Below, in pieces: positions 26,826-35,691 of a stretch of 64,000 bases of DNA (position 1 is the first letter of the stretch; the number at the start of each line of letters is the position of its first letter). Both the position numbers and the translations under genes were made by a program. Origin of the DNA: Geodermatophilus poikilotrophus (GTDB taxonomy: Bacteria; Actinomycetota; Actinomycetes; Mycobacteriales; Geodermatophilaceae); contig NZ_FOIE01000007.1 in the NCBI RefSeq assembly GCF_900111455.1, positions 60,959 to 124,958 of the forward strand. Direction: 5' to 3'. The notes beneath the pieces were generated by a model that saw nothing but the letters and a program-made list of their open reading frames with translations, made no database searches and was not told the DNA's origin.

Positions 26826-29102
26826 GTGCCGGCCGAGCGGGACCGACCGCGGGACGAGTCCCCCGTCCAGCGTCCCGACGGCATCGTGGGCCGTGAGGAG
26901 GCCGGCGTCGTCAGCGCCGCCACCGCCGTCCTCTCCGAGCGCGCCGGCACCGCGTCGACCGCGCTGCCCGGCGTGCTGGCCGACGTGCCGGTGGCCGTGC
27001 TGCTCATCGACCGCAGCGTCGGGGCCGTCACGTACGCCAACACCGCCGCGGTGGAGCTGGCCGGCAACGTCCGCCTCCCCGTCGACATCGACACGTGGGG
27101 CTCCTCGGTCGGCCTCACCGACCTGGGCGGGCAGCCCCTGGCCAGCACGTCCGGCCCGCTGTCGCTGGTCGCCCAGGGCCTGCCGGTCACCGGGGAGGCG
27201 GTGCGGATCGGGCCCGGTCGGGGCCAGCGGGACGGCGCCCGGCGCGACCAGCTGCTGTGGGTCACCGGCTTCCCGCTGTCCCGGCCCGACGGCGACGAGC
27301 ACCTGTCCCTGGTCGTCTTCCTCGAGGTGGACGGCGGCGCGTCCGACCCGGCCGGCGCCCAGCTCCAGGCGCTGCGCGAACGGGCGGTCGTCGCCACCGA
27401 CATCGCCTTCACCATCACCGACCCCCGCCGACCGGACGACCCACTGGTCTGGGTCAACCCCTCCTTCAGCCGCATCACCGGCTACTCCGCGGAGGAGGTG
27501 GTGGGCCGGAACTGCCGCTTCCTCCAGGGCCCGGCCACCGACCCCGCGACCGTCGCGGAGATCCGGGCCGCGCTGGACGCGCGCCAGGCGATCACCACCG
27601 TCCTGCTCAACCACCGCAAGGACGGCACCGCCTTCTGGAACCAGCTGTCGATCAGCCCGGTCTTCGACGGCGAGGGAGAGCTGGTCAGCTTCGTCGGCGT
27701 GCAGACCGACGTCACCGAGCGGGTGCGGGTCGAGCACGAGCGGGAGGCCGCGTTCGCCGCCGAGCAGACCGCCCGGCAGGAGGCCGAGCTGGCCCGGGCG
27801 GCCGCCGAACGGGCGCAGGCCGACGCCGAGCGGGCGCGCGCCGACGCCGAGCGCGTCCAGGGCCACCTCGCGCTGATGGCCGAGGCGACGACCACGCTCA
27901 TCGCCACGCTCGACCTCACCGACCTCCTCGACCGGCTGGCCCGGCTGTGCGTGCCCCTGCTCGCCGACTGGGTGTTCATCAGCCTGGTCGACGACGGCGG
28001 AACCGTCCGGGAGACCGCCTCCCGCCACCGGGACGGCTTCGCCGACGAGCTGCGGCTGCTGGCCACCCAGCACGTCGGGCACCTGCCGGAGGTCTCCCCG
28101 ACCCGGCGCAGCATCGCCACGTCGCGGCCGGTGCTGGTCCCCCACGCCGGCGACCTGGACGGGCTCTTCTCCTCCGCGGCGACCCGCGAGGCGGCCGAGC
28201 GGCTGGGGGTGGGGTCGCTGCTCGCCGTCCCGATGGTCGCCCGCCGGCGCACCCGCGGCGCCATCCTGCTGGGGCGCCGCGACACCGGGCGCCCCTTCGG
28301 CCAAGAGGACGTCGACCTCGCCGAGGACCTCGCCCGCCGCGCCGCCCTGGCGATGGACAACGTGCGCCTCTACCAGCAGGAGCACACCGTCGCCGACACG
28401 CTGCAGCGGTCGCTGCTGCCGCAGCTGCCGGTGATCCCCGGGGTGGAGTCGGCCGCGCACTACGTCAGCGCCTCGACGGCGGCCGACGTGGGCGGTGACT
28501 TCTACGACCTGCTGCACCTGCCCGACGGCTCCATCGGCGTGGTGATCGGGGACGTCGTCGGCCACGACGTCGCGGCCGCAGCGGCGATGGGGCACCTGCG
28601 CGGGCTGATCCGGGCGTGCGCGTGGGAGGCACCGGACCCCGACCCCGCCGCCGTCCTCGCGCGGGTGGACCGGCTGGTGCAGGGGCTGGGTGTGGCCTCG
28701 ATGGCCACGATGGTCTACGCGCGGGCGGTGCCCCCCGCGGAGGACGGCGCACCGTGGCGGGTGTACCTGGCCAGCGCCGGCCACCCGCCGCCGCTGCTGC
28801 GCACGCCCGACGGGGAGGTGCAGCTGCTGGACGGGGTGACCGGCCTGCTGATCGGCGTCGACGGCACCCTGCCCCGGCGGTCGACGGCGATCGACCTGCC
28901 GCGCGCGGCCACGCTGCTGGCCTACACCGACGGCCTCATCGAGCGCCCCGGCACCGACCTCGACGAGGGCATCGCCGAGCTGGTCGAGCGCCTGGTCGCC
29001 GCCCCGGCCGGCGCCGCTCCCCGGCAGCTGTGCGACGCCGCGGTCGCCGGCTCGCTGGACGGGCGGGACGACGTCGCGCTGATCGCCGTCCGGTTCTGTT
29101 AG
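26826..29102 (+). CDS. LOV-GAF-PP2C protein: blue-light-responsive Ser/Thr phosphatase
   Basis: A 758-aa signalling protein. Residues about 45-80 look like a PAS core and 190-305 form a LOV domain. It has the photoactive Cys at 230 in GRNCRFLQG, FMN contacts in LNHRKDGTAFWNQLSISPV and the terminal Gln in GVQTDVTE. A coiled coil of Ala/Glu/Arg heptads follows (about 305-350), then a GAF domain (about 365-510) and a SpoIIE/PP2C phosphatase (about 530-756) with metal Asp residues in DVGGDFYDLL, GDVVGHDV and GRDDVALI. Such proteins typically dephosphorylate anti-sigma antagonists; no partner is in the window. The GTG at 26826 follows TACTGT by 6 bp, which fits a leaderless transcript. Confidence 0.93.
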   Translation: MPAERDRPRDESPVQRPDGIVGREEAGVVSAATAVLSERAGTASTALPGVLADVPVAVLLIDRSVGAVTYANTAAVELAGNVRLPVDIDTWGSSVGLTDLGGQPLASTSGPLSLVAQGLPVTGEAVRIGPGRGQRDGARRDQLLWVTGFPLSRPDGDEHLSLVVFLEVDGGASDPAGAQLQALRERAVVATDIAFTITDPRRPDDPLVWVNPSFSRITGYSAEEVVGRNCRFLQGPATDPATVAEIRAALDARQAITTVLLNHRKDGTAFWNQLSISPVFDGEGELVSFVGVQTDVTERVRVEHEREAAFAAEQTARQEAELARAAAERAQADAERARADAERVQGHLALMAEATTTLIATLDLTDLLDRLARLCVPLLADWVFISLVDDGGTVRETASRHRDGFADELRLLATQHVGHLPEVSPTRRSIATSRPVLVPHAGDLDGLFSSAATREAAERLGVGSLLAVPMVARRRTRGAILLGRRDTGRPFGQEDVDLAEDLARRAALAMDNVRLYQQEHTVADTLQRSLLPQLPVIPGVESAAHYVSASTAADVGGDFYDLLHLPDGSIGVVIGDVVGHDVAAAAAMGHLRGLIRACAWEAPDPDPAAVLARVDRLVQGLGVASMATMVYARAVPPAEDGAPWRVYLASAGHPPPLLRTPDGEVQLLDGVTGLLIGVDGTLPRRSTAIDLPRAATLLAYTDGLIERPGTDLDEGIAELVERLVAAPAGAAPRQLCDAAVAGSLDGRDDVALIAVRFC

Positions 29103-29113
29103 GGCCGGCCCGC

Positions 29114-29629
29114 CTACCCCTCGGCCGCGCGGGTCTCCAGCAGGCCGTAGGCGCCGCGGTGGAACAGCAGCGGCCGCCGTCCCGGGTCGGCGCCCAGGTC
29201 CAGCACCCGGGCCGCGACGAGGGTGTGGTCGCCGCCGTCGTACTCCGCCCACAGCTCGCAGTCGATCCAGGCGACGACGTCGTCGAGCACCGGCTGGCCC
29301 GACGGGCTGGGCCGCCACGACACCCCGGCGAACTTGTCGACGGCGGAGCGGGCGAACCGGGCCGACAGCTCGACCTGGTCCTCGGCGAGCACGTTGACGC
29401 AGAAGCGGCCGAGCGCGCGCAGCCGCGGCCAGGTGCGGGACGTGCGCGCGGGCGCGATGACGACCAGCGGCGGGTCCAGCGACAGCGAGCTGAACGACTG
29501 GCAGGTGAAGCCGATCGGCCCGTCCTCGCCCTGCGCGGTCACCACGGTGACGCCGGACGCGAAGTGGCCGAGGACGTCGCGCATGGTGCGGGGGTCGACC
29601 GCACTCCCCCCGGACGGCGGCTGGCTCAT
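29114..29629 (-). CDS. Flavin reductase family protein
   Basis: A 171-aa flavin:NAD(P)H reductase-like protein with the FMN-binding split-barrel fold. Family strings are MRDVLGHFASGVTVVTA near the start, GFTCQSFSSLSLDPPLVVI near residue 47, RFCVNVLAEDQ and the C-terminal PLLFHRGAYG. Such proteins supply reduced flavin to partner monooxygenases, but no monooxygenase is nearby. The ATG at 29629 has GGAGG 3 bp upstream. Convergent with the LOV gene, leaving 11 bp between stops. Confidence 0.88.
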   Translation of the reverse strand: MSQPPSGGSAVDPRTMRDVLGHFASGVTVVTAQGEDGPIGFTCQSFSSLSLDPPLVVIAPARTSRTWPRLRALGRFCVNVLAEDQVELSARFARSAVDKFAGVSWRPSPSGQPVLDDVVAWIDCELWAEYDGGDHTLVAARVLDLGADPGRRPLLFHRGAYGLLETRAAEG

Positions 29630-29735
29630 GACCTCCAGCCAACCACGGGGGCGCGCGTACCCGGGCGGGTCCTCCGGTCCGGCTCCACCGGGGGTCCGCT
29701 CCTGGCCGCCGTCGGCTCGGGCGCCCCCGGCGGCC

Positions 29736-30671
29736 TCACCCGACGGGAGCCGGGCGGGGCACCGAGCGTCCGCCCGCCCGGTACAGCGAGCCGGGCAGCG
29801 GGCGGCCGACGGCCTGCTCGGTGACCCGGGCGGCGGCGAGGACGGCGTCGAGGTCGATCCCGGTGTGCACACCGGACTCCTCGAGCATGTAGACGAGCTC
29901 CTCGGTGGCGATGTTGCCGCTGGCACCCGGCGCGAACGGGCAGCCGCCCAGGCCGCCGACCGAGGAGTCCAGCTGGGTCACCCCCGCCTGGACGGCGGCC
30001 AGCGCGTTGGCCTGCCCGGTGCCGCGGGTGTCGTGGAAGTGGACGCCGACCTCGACCCCGGGGCACGCCCGGCGGACGGCGTCGAGCAACTGCACCACCC
30101 GCATCGGGGTGGTCGTGCCGATGGTGTCGCCCAGGCACAGCCGGTCGGCGCCGGCAGTGACCGCGGCGCGGGCGACGTCCACGGTGCGGGGGATCGGCGT
30201 GCGGCCGTCGAAGGGGCAGTCCCAGGCGGTGGCGACCACCACCTCCAGCGACCCGCCGGCGCCATGGGCCAGGGCGGCGATCTCGCCGACCGCCGCGACG
30301 GCCTCGGCGGTGGAGCGGCCGGCGTTGGCCCGGCTGTGCCCGTCGGAGGCGGAGACGACGTACTCGAGGTGGGCGACCCCCGCGTCCACCGCGCGGGTGG
30401 CGCCCCGGGCGTTGGCGACCAGGGCGGAGAAGTGCACGCCCGTGAAGGAGGACAGCTCGGCGGCCAGCTGGTCGGCGTCGGCCAGGGCCGGGACCGCCCT
30501 GGGCGAGACGAAGGAGGTCACCTCGATCCGGCGGACGCCGGTGGCCACGAGCGCCTCCAGCATCGCCAGCTTGCCCTCCAGCGGCACCGGCGCCTCCAGC
30601 TGCAGGCCGTCGCGCATGCCGACCTCGCGGACGTCCACCGTCGCGGGCAGCACCAGGTCGAACTCGTTCAC
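29736..30671 (-). CDS. Hydroxymethylglutaryl-CoA lyase family
   Basis: A 311-aa DRE-TIM metallolyase. The N-terminal metal and catalytic motif reads VREVGMRDGLQLE (family EVGPRDGLQ; here Met replaces Pro), the two metal His lie in GVHFHDTRGTG, and the lid cysteine lies in GGLGGCPFAPGASGNIATEE near residue 246. The reaction would split HMG-CoA into acetoacetate and acetyl-CoA in leucine or ketone catabolism. The GTG at 30671 has GAGGAGG upstream. No leucine-degradation genes are adjacent, so a related acyl-CoA substrate is possible. Confidence 0.88.
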   Translation of the reverse strand: MNEFDLVLPATVDVREVGMRDGLQLEAPVPLEGKLAMLEALVATGVRRIEVTSFVSPRAVPALADADQLAAELSSFTGVHFSALVANARGATRAVDAGVAHLEYVVSASDGHSRANAGRSTAEAVAAVGEIAALAHGAGGSLEVVVATAWDCPFDGRTPIPRTVDVARAAVTAGADRLCLGDTIGTTTPMRVVQLLDAVRRACPGVEVGVHFHDTRGTGQANALAAVQAGVTQLDSSVGGLGGCPFAPGASGNIATEELVYMLEESGVHTGIDLDAVLAAARVTEQAVGRPLPGSLYRAGGRSVPRPAPVG

Positions 30672-30715
30672 GGGCCCTCCTCGGTCGGTCACGTGACATC
30701 CTGCCCCGGCGCCGG

Positions 30716-30729
30716 GTTCCACGTGGAAC
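30716..30729. other. parS-like ParB-binding site 2
   Basis: Perfect GTTCCACGTGGAAC palindrome in the gap between divergent genes, identical to the site at 15220. Confidence 0.75.
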
Positions 30730-30805
30730 CACTCGGACGCTCCTGGGCCGACGAGCTGCAGCAACGAGGCGTGTCGGCGCAGGATGACCGGCACGGAGGT
30801 GGGAA

Positions 30806-31696
30806 GTGACCAGTGCGGCGGACACGCTGCCCCCGGCGGATCGCCGGAGCGCGTTCGCCAACGCGCCCATGGGGATCGCGCTCGCCACGCCGGCCGGTCT
30901 CATCGTCGACGCCAACCCGGCGCTGGCGGCGATGCTCGCGTACACCGCCGAGGAGCTCTACGGCCGCTCGATGCTCGACCTCGTCCACCCCGACAACCGC
31001 CCGGCCGCCATCGAGGCGTTCGCCGAGCTCCTCCAGGAGCGCAGGATGATGCGGCACGAGACCCGGCTGGTGCGGGCGGACGGCGGCGTCGTACCGGTGC
31101 AGGTCACCTCCTCCTGGGTGCCGGAGACGCCCGAGGGCGACCCGCCGCACGTGGTGGCGATCGTCGAGGACATCACCGACCGCAAGCGCCTCGAAGCCGC
31201 ACTGGTGCACCGGTCGCTGCACGACCCGCTCACCGGCCTGCCCAACCGGGCCCTCTTCACCGACCGCCTCCAGCACGCCCTCGAACGGGGTCGCCGCGAG
31301 CGGACGCCGACCAGCCTGCTGGGCGTCGACCTCGACGGCTTCAAGACGATCAACGACGTCCACGGCCACCCCGTCGGCGACGCGGTGCTCATCGCCTTCG
31401 CCGAGCGGCTGACCTCAGTGCTGCGGGCCAGCGACACGGCGGCCCGGGTCGGCGGGGACGAGTTCAGCATCGTCTGCGAGAACAGCGGGCGGGCCGACGC
31501 CGAGGCGCTCGCCATCCGGCTGCGGGACCGGGTGGACGAGCCGCTGCAGCTGGCCGGCGGGCTGACCATCCCGCTGTCGATCAGCATCGGGATCGGCACC
31601 GTGGAAGGCGGCATCGACCCCGAGCGGGCGTTCGGGGGACTGGTGCGGGAGGCCGACGACGCCATGTACGTCGACAAGGCCGCGCGGCGGAGCTGA
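30806..31696 (+). CDS. PAS-GGDEF diguanylate cyclase
   Basis: A 296-aa soluble protein. A PAS domain occupies about residues 12-125 (APMGIALATPAGLIVDANPA, then IVEDITDRKRLE), followed by a GGDEF domain (about 130-290) with DPLTGLPNR, the intact active site RVGGDEFSIV and a product-inhibition I-site RxxD (RASD) five residues ahead of it. It should make cyclic-di-GMP. There is no EAL domain. The GTG at 30806 has GGAGG upstream. c-di-GMP would link with the chemotaxis genes of this motile organism, but no direct partner is visible. Confidence 0.92.
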   Translation: MTSAADTLPPADRRSAFANAPMGIALATPAGLIVDANPALAAMLAYTAEELYGRSMLDLVHPDNRPAAIEAFAELLQERRMMRHETRLVRADGGVVPVQVTSSWVPETPEGDPPHVVAIVEDITDRKRLEAALVHRSLHDPLTGLPNRALFTDRLQHALERGRRERTPTSLLGVDLDGFKTINDVHGHPVGDAVLIAFAERLTSVLRASDTAARVGGDEFSIVCENSGRADAEALAIRLRDRVDEPLQLAGGLTIPLSISIGIGTVEGGIDPERAFGGLVREADDAMYVDKAARRS

Positions 31697-31729
31697 GGGA
31701 GGAACCCCCACCCCGCGCCACTCGTGAGA

Positions 31730-31783
31730 GGACCCCGTCCTCCTCACCGCTCGCGAGCTCGCGGTGAGCCTCTGGACGGGGCC
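31730..31783. repeat. Intergenic hairpin-family element R4
   Basis: The best-paired member: GGACCCCGTCC with GGACGGGGCC outside, and CTCACCGC with GCGGTGAG nested inside. It overlaps the last 40 bp of the M20 peptidase gene, so that protein's C-terminal residues are encoded by the repeat. Probably the shared terminator of two convergent genes. Confidence 0.7.
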
Positions 31784-32889
31784 GGGCGGGACCCTGCGGG
31801 TGCACCGTCCCAGCGGGTGACGACGTCGGCGAAGGCGGCCGCGGCCTGCTCCACCTCGGCGACCTCCACGTACTCGTCGACGGCGTGCATCACCGCGGGG
31901 GTGCCCGGGCCCCACACCACGATGGGCGCGCCGGCCACCACCTGCACGAGCACCGAGGCGTCGGTGAAGTAGGTGGCCGGGGTGGGCAGTGCCGCCGCGG
32001 GCAGCGAGGCCACCCACGGGTCGTCGGCGGGAGTTCCGACGGGCGGCAGGTCCACGCGCACCTCGACGTCGGCGACCTCCGGCTGCTCCCGCCACCAGGC
32101 CAGCAGCTCCTCGCCGGCGGCCACGGTCCGCATGTCGACGACCGCTTCGGCGCGGTCGGGGACCACGTTGGGCACCGTGCCGCCGGCGACGACGCCGGGG
32201 TTCCAGGTCTCCGTGCCGAGGAAGGCGTCGCTGCGCAGCGGGAGCGCCCCACCGGCCCGGCCGAGGACGGCGACCAGGTCGAGGACGGCGTTGTGCCCGC
32301 GCTCGGGCGTGCTGCCGTGGGCGGCGCGGCCCGCGGTGCGGACGGCGAGCCACAGCGCGCCCTTGTGGCCGAGGACCACCTGGTTGCCGGTCGCCTCGGG
32401 GACGACCACCGCCCCCACGGGCAGCTCGGCGACCGCTGCGGCCGCGGCGGCGGCGCCCTTCGAGCCGATCTCCTCGTCGCTGGTGAGCAGCAGCGCCACC
32501 GGGGTCCCGGGGTCCGCCGTGGCGAGCGCGGCTGCGGCGGCGACCACGCCGGCCTTCATGTCGCTCCCCCCGCGGCCCCACACCCGCCCCTCCTCGAGGT
32601 CCGCGCCGAACGGGTCGCGCTGCCAGGCGCCGGGGTCGGCCGCCGGGACGGTGTCGACGTGGCAGGCGAGCAGCAGCTGCCGGCGGCCGGGGTCGGCCGG
32701 GGTCCGCAGCAGGGTCCAGGGGTGGTCCCGGTCGCGCCCCTCGGTCACCTGCAGGTGCGGGGCGTGGCTCCGCAGCACGTCGGTCAGCGTGCCGAGCACG
32801 TCGCGCTGGGCGGCCGCGTCGCCGGACACCGTCGTCCGGCCGACCAGTTCCCGCACCAGCGCGACCACGTCGAGGACAGGAGCCGTCAT
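31744..32889 (-). CDS. M20 family metallopeptidase (ArgE/DapE-like)
   Basis: A 381-aa zinc-dependent deacylase. The metal ligands are visible: His in LLACHVDTVP (near residue 74), bridging Asp in GRGGSDMKAG (near 107), Glu-Glu in TSDEEIGSKG (near 137) and the C-terminal His in TPAVMHAVDEYV (near 349). A dimerisation lid lies between. The family covers succinyl-diaminopimelate desuccinylase, acetylornithine deacetylase and dipeptidases; no neighbour decides among them. ATG at 32889. The last residues (GSRPAPSRGSPRARER) come from repeat R4 and are probably not part of the fold. Confidence 0.85.
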   Translation of the reverse strand: MTAPVLDVVALVRELVGRTTVSGDAAAQRDVLGTLTDVLRSHAPHLQVTEGRDRDHPWTLLRTPADPGRRQLLLACHVDTVPAADPGAWQRDPFGADLEEGRVWGRGGSDMKAGVVAAAAALATADPGTPVALLLTSDEEIGSKGAAAAAAAVAELPVGAVVVPEATGNQVVLGHKGALWLAVRTAGRAAHGSTPERGHNAVLDLVAVLGRAGGALPLRSDAFLGTETWNPGVVAGGTVPNVVPDRAEAVVDMRTVAAGEELLAWWREQPEVADVEVRVDLPPVGTPADDPWVASLPAAALPTPATYFTDASVLVQVVAGAPIVVWGPGTPAVMHAVDEYVEVAEVEQAAAAFADVVTRWDGAPAGSRPAPSRGSPRARER

Positions 32890-32988
32890 GCCCCGATCCT
32901 GCACCCGCGCCGCCGGGACGGCACGGGACCGGTCAGCGGCTCGGCGCAGGCCCCGGACGGCGCCTGACGACGGGTCGCCGAGGGCCGG

Positions 32989-33015
32989 GGACCGCACCGG
33001 GCGGCGGTGCGGTCC
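32989..33015 (-). terminator. Hairpin downstream of glpD
   Basis: GGACCGCACC pairs exactly with GGTGCGGTCC around a 7-base loop, 85 bp beyond the glpD stop and behind element R5. Possibly a second terminator. Confidence 0.55.
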
Positions 33016-33049
33016 GGGGGACCGCGATGTCACCGCGGTGCCGGCCGGC

Positions 33050-33095
33050 GGCCCCCTCCAGGGCACCGCCCCGCGCCCGCGAGGGAGAGGGGGCC
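33050..33095. repeat. Intergenic hairpin-family element R5
   Basis: GGCCCCCTC pairs with GAGGGGGCC around a middle that again reads GGGCACCGCCCC. It starts 5 bp after the glpD stop, in line with a terminator role. Confidence 0.65.
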
Positions 33096-33099
33096 TTCC

Positions 33100-34827
33100 T
33101 CAGACGAGCGCGCGTCCGACGGCGACGGCGCGGGTGTCGGGGGCGGCGATCCGCACCGCGTCGGCGGCCTGGTCGTCGGCGGCCTCCTGCGAGCGGCGCT
33201 CGGCCTCGACGCGGGCGCGGTAGCTGTCGACCTCGTTGCGGATCCGCGCCTCGTCCCAGCCCAGGACGCCGGCCACCGCCCGCGCGACCGGCTCGGCGGA
33301 CTCCACGCCCCGGTGCGGCGTCTCGATGGAGATGCGGGTGCGCCGGGCCAGCAGGTCGTCGAGGTGCAGCGCGCCCTCGTGCGAGGCGCCCCACACCATC
33401 TCGACCATCAGGTACTCCTCGGCCCCGGGCACCGGCTCCAGCAGGGAGCGGTCGTCGGCGGCCAGCCCGAGCACCTCCGGGGTCTCCGAGCCGTAGCGGT
33501 TGAGCAGGTGCTCGGCGCGGAAGTGCGGGATGCCCCAGCGCTCGCTGAGCCCGTGCAGCTGGTTGACCATGGCGTGGTAGCCCTCGGCGCCGACCAGCGG
33601 GATGTTCTCGGTGACGCTCGGCGGCACCGAGCGGGTGACGTCGTCGGCGACGGCGTCCACCGCGTCGGCGGCCATCGGCCGGTAGGTCGTGTACTTGCCA
33701 CCGGCCACCGCCACCACACCGGGCATCGGCCGGGCGACCGCGTGCTCGCGGGAGAGCTGGCTGGTGACCTCCGACTCGCCGGCCAGCAGCGGGCGCAGGC
33801 CGGCGTAGACACCGGTGATGTCGTCGTAGCTGAGCGGGACGGCGAGCACCTGGTTGACGTGCTCGAGGATGTAGTCGATGTCGGCCCGGGACGCGGCCGG
33901 GTGGGCCTTGTCGAGGTCCCAGTCGGTGTCCGTCGTCCCGACGATCCAGTGGCTGCCCCAGGGGATGACGAACAGCACCGACTTCTCGGTGCGCAGGATC
34001 AGCCCGGTCTCGCCGTTGATGCGGTCGCGCGGCACGACGATGTGCACACCCTTGCTGGCCCGCACGTGGAACCGGCCCCGTCCGCCGACGAGGGTCTGGA
34101 TGTCGTCGGTCCACACGCCGGTGGCGTTGACGACGACCTCGGCCTGCACGTCGACCTCGCGCCCGGTCTCGACGTCGCGGACCCGCACGCCGGTGACCCG
34201 GCCGCCGGCGTGGTGGAACTTCACGACCTCGGCGGAGTTGAGGACGGTCGCGCCATAGGCGGCGGCGGTGCGCGCGACGCTGAGGGTGTGCCGGGCGTCG
34301 TCGGCCTGCGCGTCGTAGTAGCGGACGGCGCCGACCAGGGCGTCGGGCTTGAGCGCGGGGAAGAGCTTGCGCGCGCCGGTCCGGGTCAGGTGCCGCTGCG
34401 GGGGCAGCGGGGTCGACAGCGCGCCGACGCGGGCCAGCCCGTCGTAGAGGGTGAGCCCCGCGGTCACGTACGGCCGCTCCCAGTGGCGGGTCAGCGGGTA
34501 GAGGAACGGCACCGGCTTGACCAGGTGCGGGGCCAACCGGGTGACGCTCAGGTCGCGCTCGTGGAGGGCCTCGCGCACCAGGCCGAAGTCGAAGGACTCC
34601 AGGTAGCGCAGCCCGCCGTGGAACAGCTTGGACGAGCGGGAGGACGTGCCGCTGGCGAAGTCACGGGCCTCGACCAGCGCCGTCCGCAGGCCGCGGGTCG
34701 CCGCGTCGAGGGCGACACCGGCACCGGTGACCCCGCCGCCGACGACGAGGACCTCGAACGGCTGCTCGGCCAACTCGGCCCAGGCTCGGGCACGCCGCTC
34801 GGGACCGAGGGCGGGGACTACGGGCAT
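33100..34827 (-). CDS. glpD: Aerobic glycerol-3-phosphate dehydrogenase
   Basis: A 575-aa FAD-dependent membrane-associated enzyme that oxidises glycerol-3-phosphate to dihydroxyacetone phosphate and feeds electrons to quinone. The FAD-binding motif VLVVGGGVTGAGVALDAA is at about residues 27-44, and the signature strings SSRSSKLFHGGLRYL and AGGKYTTYRPMAADAVD follow. The C-terminal DAO domain runs from about 400. ATG at 34827 with GGAGGAG upstream. Divergent from iclR-glpK across a 111-bp region that holds an operator palindrome. Confidence 0.95.
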   Translation of the reverse strand: MPVVPALGPERRARAWAELAEQPFEVLVVGGGVTGAGVALDAATRGLRTALVEARDFASGTSSRSSKLFHGGLRYLESFDFGLVREALHERDLSVTRLAPHLVKPVPFLYPLTRHWERPYVTAGLTLYDGLARVGALSTPLPPQRHLTRTGARKLFPALKPDALVGAVRYYDAQADDARHTLSVARTAAAYGATVLNSAEVVKFHHAGGRVTGVRVRDVETGREVDVQAEVVVNATGVWTDDIQTLVGGRGRFHVRASKGVHIVVPRDRINGETGLILRTEKSVLFVIPWGSHWIVGTTDTDWDLDKAHPAASRADIDYILEHVNQVLAVPLSYDDITGVYAGLRPLLAGESEVTSQLSREHAVARPMPGVVAVAGGKYTTYRPMAADAVDAVADDVTRSVPPSVTENIPLVGAEGYHAMVNQLHGLSERWGIPHFRAEHLLNRYGSETPEVLGLAADDRSLLEPVPGAEEYLMVEMVWGASHEGALHLDDLLARRTRISIETPHRGVESAEPVARAVAGVLGWDEARIRNEVDSYRARVEAERRSQEAADDQAADAVRIAAPDTRAVAVGRALV

Positions 34828-34897
34828 GCCGACTCCTCCTGCAGGAACTGCTCCGTCTCAACGGTAGGCCGGTGCTCCAGGCCGGTCGACGTCGCAC

Positions 34898-34914
34898 GTT
34901 CGACATCGTCGTAC
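34898..34914. promoter_or_regulatory. Glycerol operator palindrome 1
   Basis: GTTCGACATCGTCGTAC is a 7-3-7 palindrome with one mismatch, centred between glpD and the iclR gene. The same core (CGACATCGTCG) recurs in front of glpF. Likely the binding site of the IclR-type regulator encoded next to it, as GylR does in Streptomyces. Confidence 0.75.
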
Positions 34915-34938
34915 ACGCAGGGCCTAGGGTGACCGGCC

Positions 34939-35691
34939 GTGCCGGGCACCGTGCAGTCCATCGAACGCGCCGCCACGCTGCTGCACGCCATCGTCGAGTC
35001 CGGCGGGCAGATGGGCGTCACCGAGCTGGCGGCCGCCGTCGGGCTGCCCAAGACGACGACCCACGGCCTGCTGCGCACCCTGCTCGCGGTGGGCTTCGTC
35101 GAGCAGGACCCGCGCACCGGCCGGTACGCGCTCGGTGCCGGCCTGCTGGGCCTGGGCTCGCACTACCTCGACGCCAACGAGCTGCGGTCCCGGGCGTCGA
35201 ACTGGGCCGACTCGCTGGCCGCCCGCAGCGGGTTCGCCGTCCGGCTCGGGACGCCGGCCGGCCTGCAGGTCGTCGTCGTCCACCACGTGTTCCGCCCTGA
35301 CGACTCACCGCAGGAGCTGGAGGTCGGGTCGGTGCTGCCCGCGCACGCGACCGCGGTCGGGAAGGTGCTGCTGGCCAGCCGGCCCGCGCTGGCCCGGGCG
35401 CTGGCCGACGCCCGGCTCGAGGCGCTCACCCCGCGCACCGTCGTCGAACCGGCGGCGCTGCTGGCCGAGCTGCAGACCGCCCGGGCCCGCGGCTGGGCCG
35501 AGCAGCGCGGCGAGTACCGGCTGGGCGTGGGCGGGATCGCCGCGCCGGTGCACGGGCCCGGCGGCCTGGTGGTCGGGGCACTGGGCGTCAGCGGCCCGGC
35601 CGAGGAGTTGTTCGCGGAGGGGGCGCGGCCGGCGCTGCGGACGATGGTCGTCGAGGCCGCGGCCGCCGTCTCGCGGGAGCTGCTGGCATGA
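34939..35691 (+). CDS. IclR-family regulator of glycerol metabolism (GylR-like)
   Basis: A 250-aa regulator. Residues about 3-65 form the winged helix-turn-helix ([20 protein letters not shown]), and about 75-250 form the IclR effector-binding domain ([27 protein letters not shown]). It begins with a GTG 8 bp after a TAGGGT box, so it may be leaderless. Its TGA overlaps the ATG of glpK, so regulator and kinase are coupled. In Streptomyces the equivalent GylR represses glycerol genes until glycerol-3-phosphate accumulates; the same role is inferred here. Confidence 0.88.
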   Translation: MPGTVQSIERAATLLHAIVESGGQMGVTELAAAVGLPKTTTHGLLRTLLAVGFVEQDPRTGRYALGAGLLGLGSHYLDANELRSRASNWADSLAARSGFAVRLGTPAGLQVVVVHHVFRPDDSPQELEVGSVLPAHATAVGKVLLASRPALARALADARLEALTPRTVVEPAALLAELQTARARGWAEQRGEYRLGVGGIAAPVHGPGGLVVGALGVSGPAEELFAEGARPALRTMVVEAAAAVSRELLA

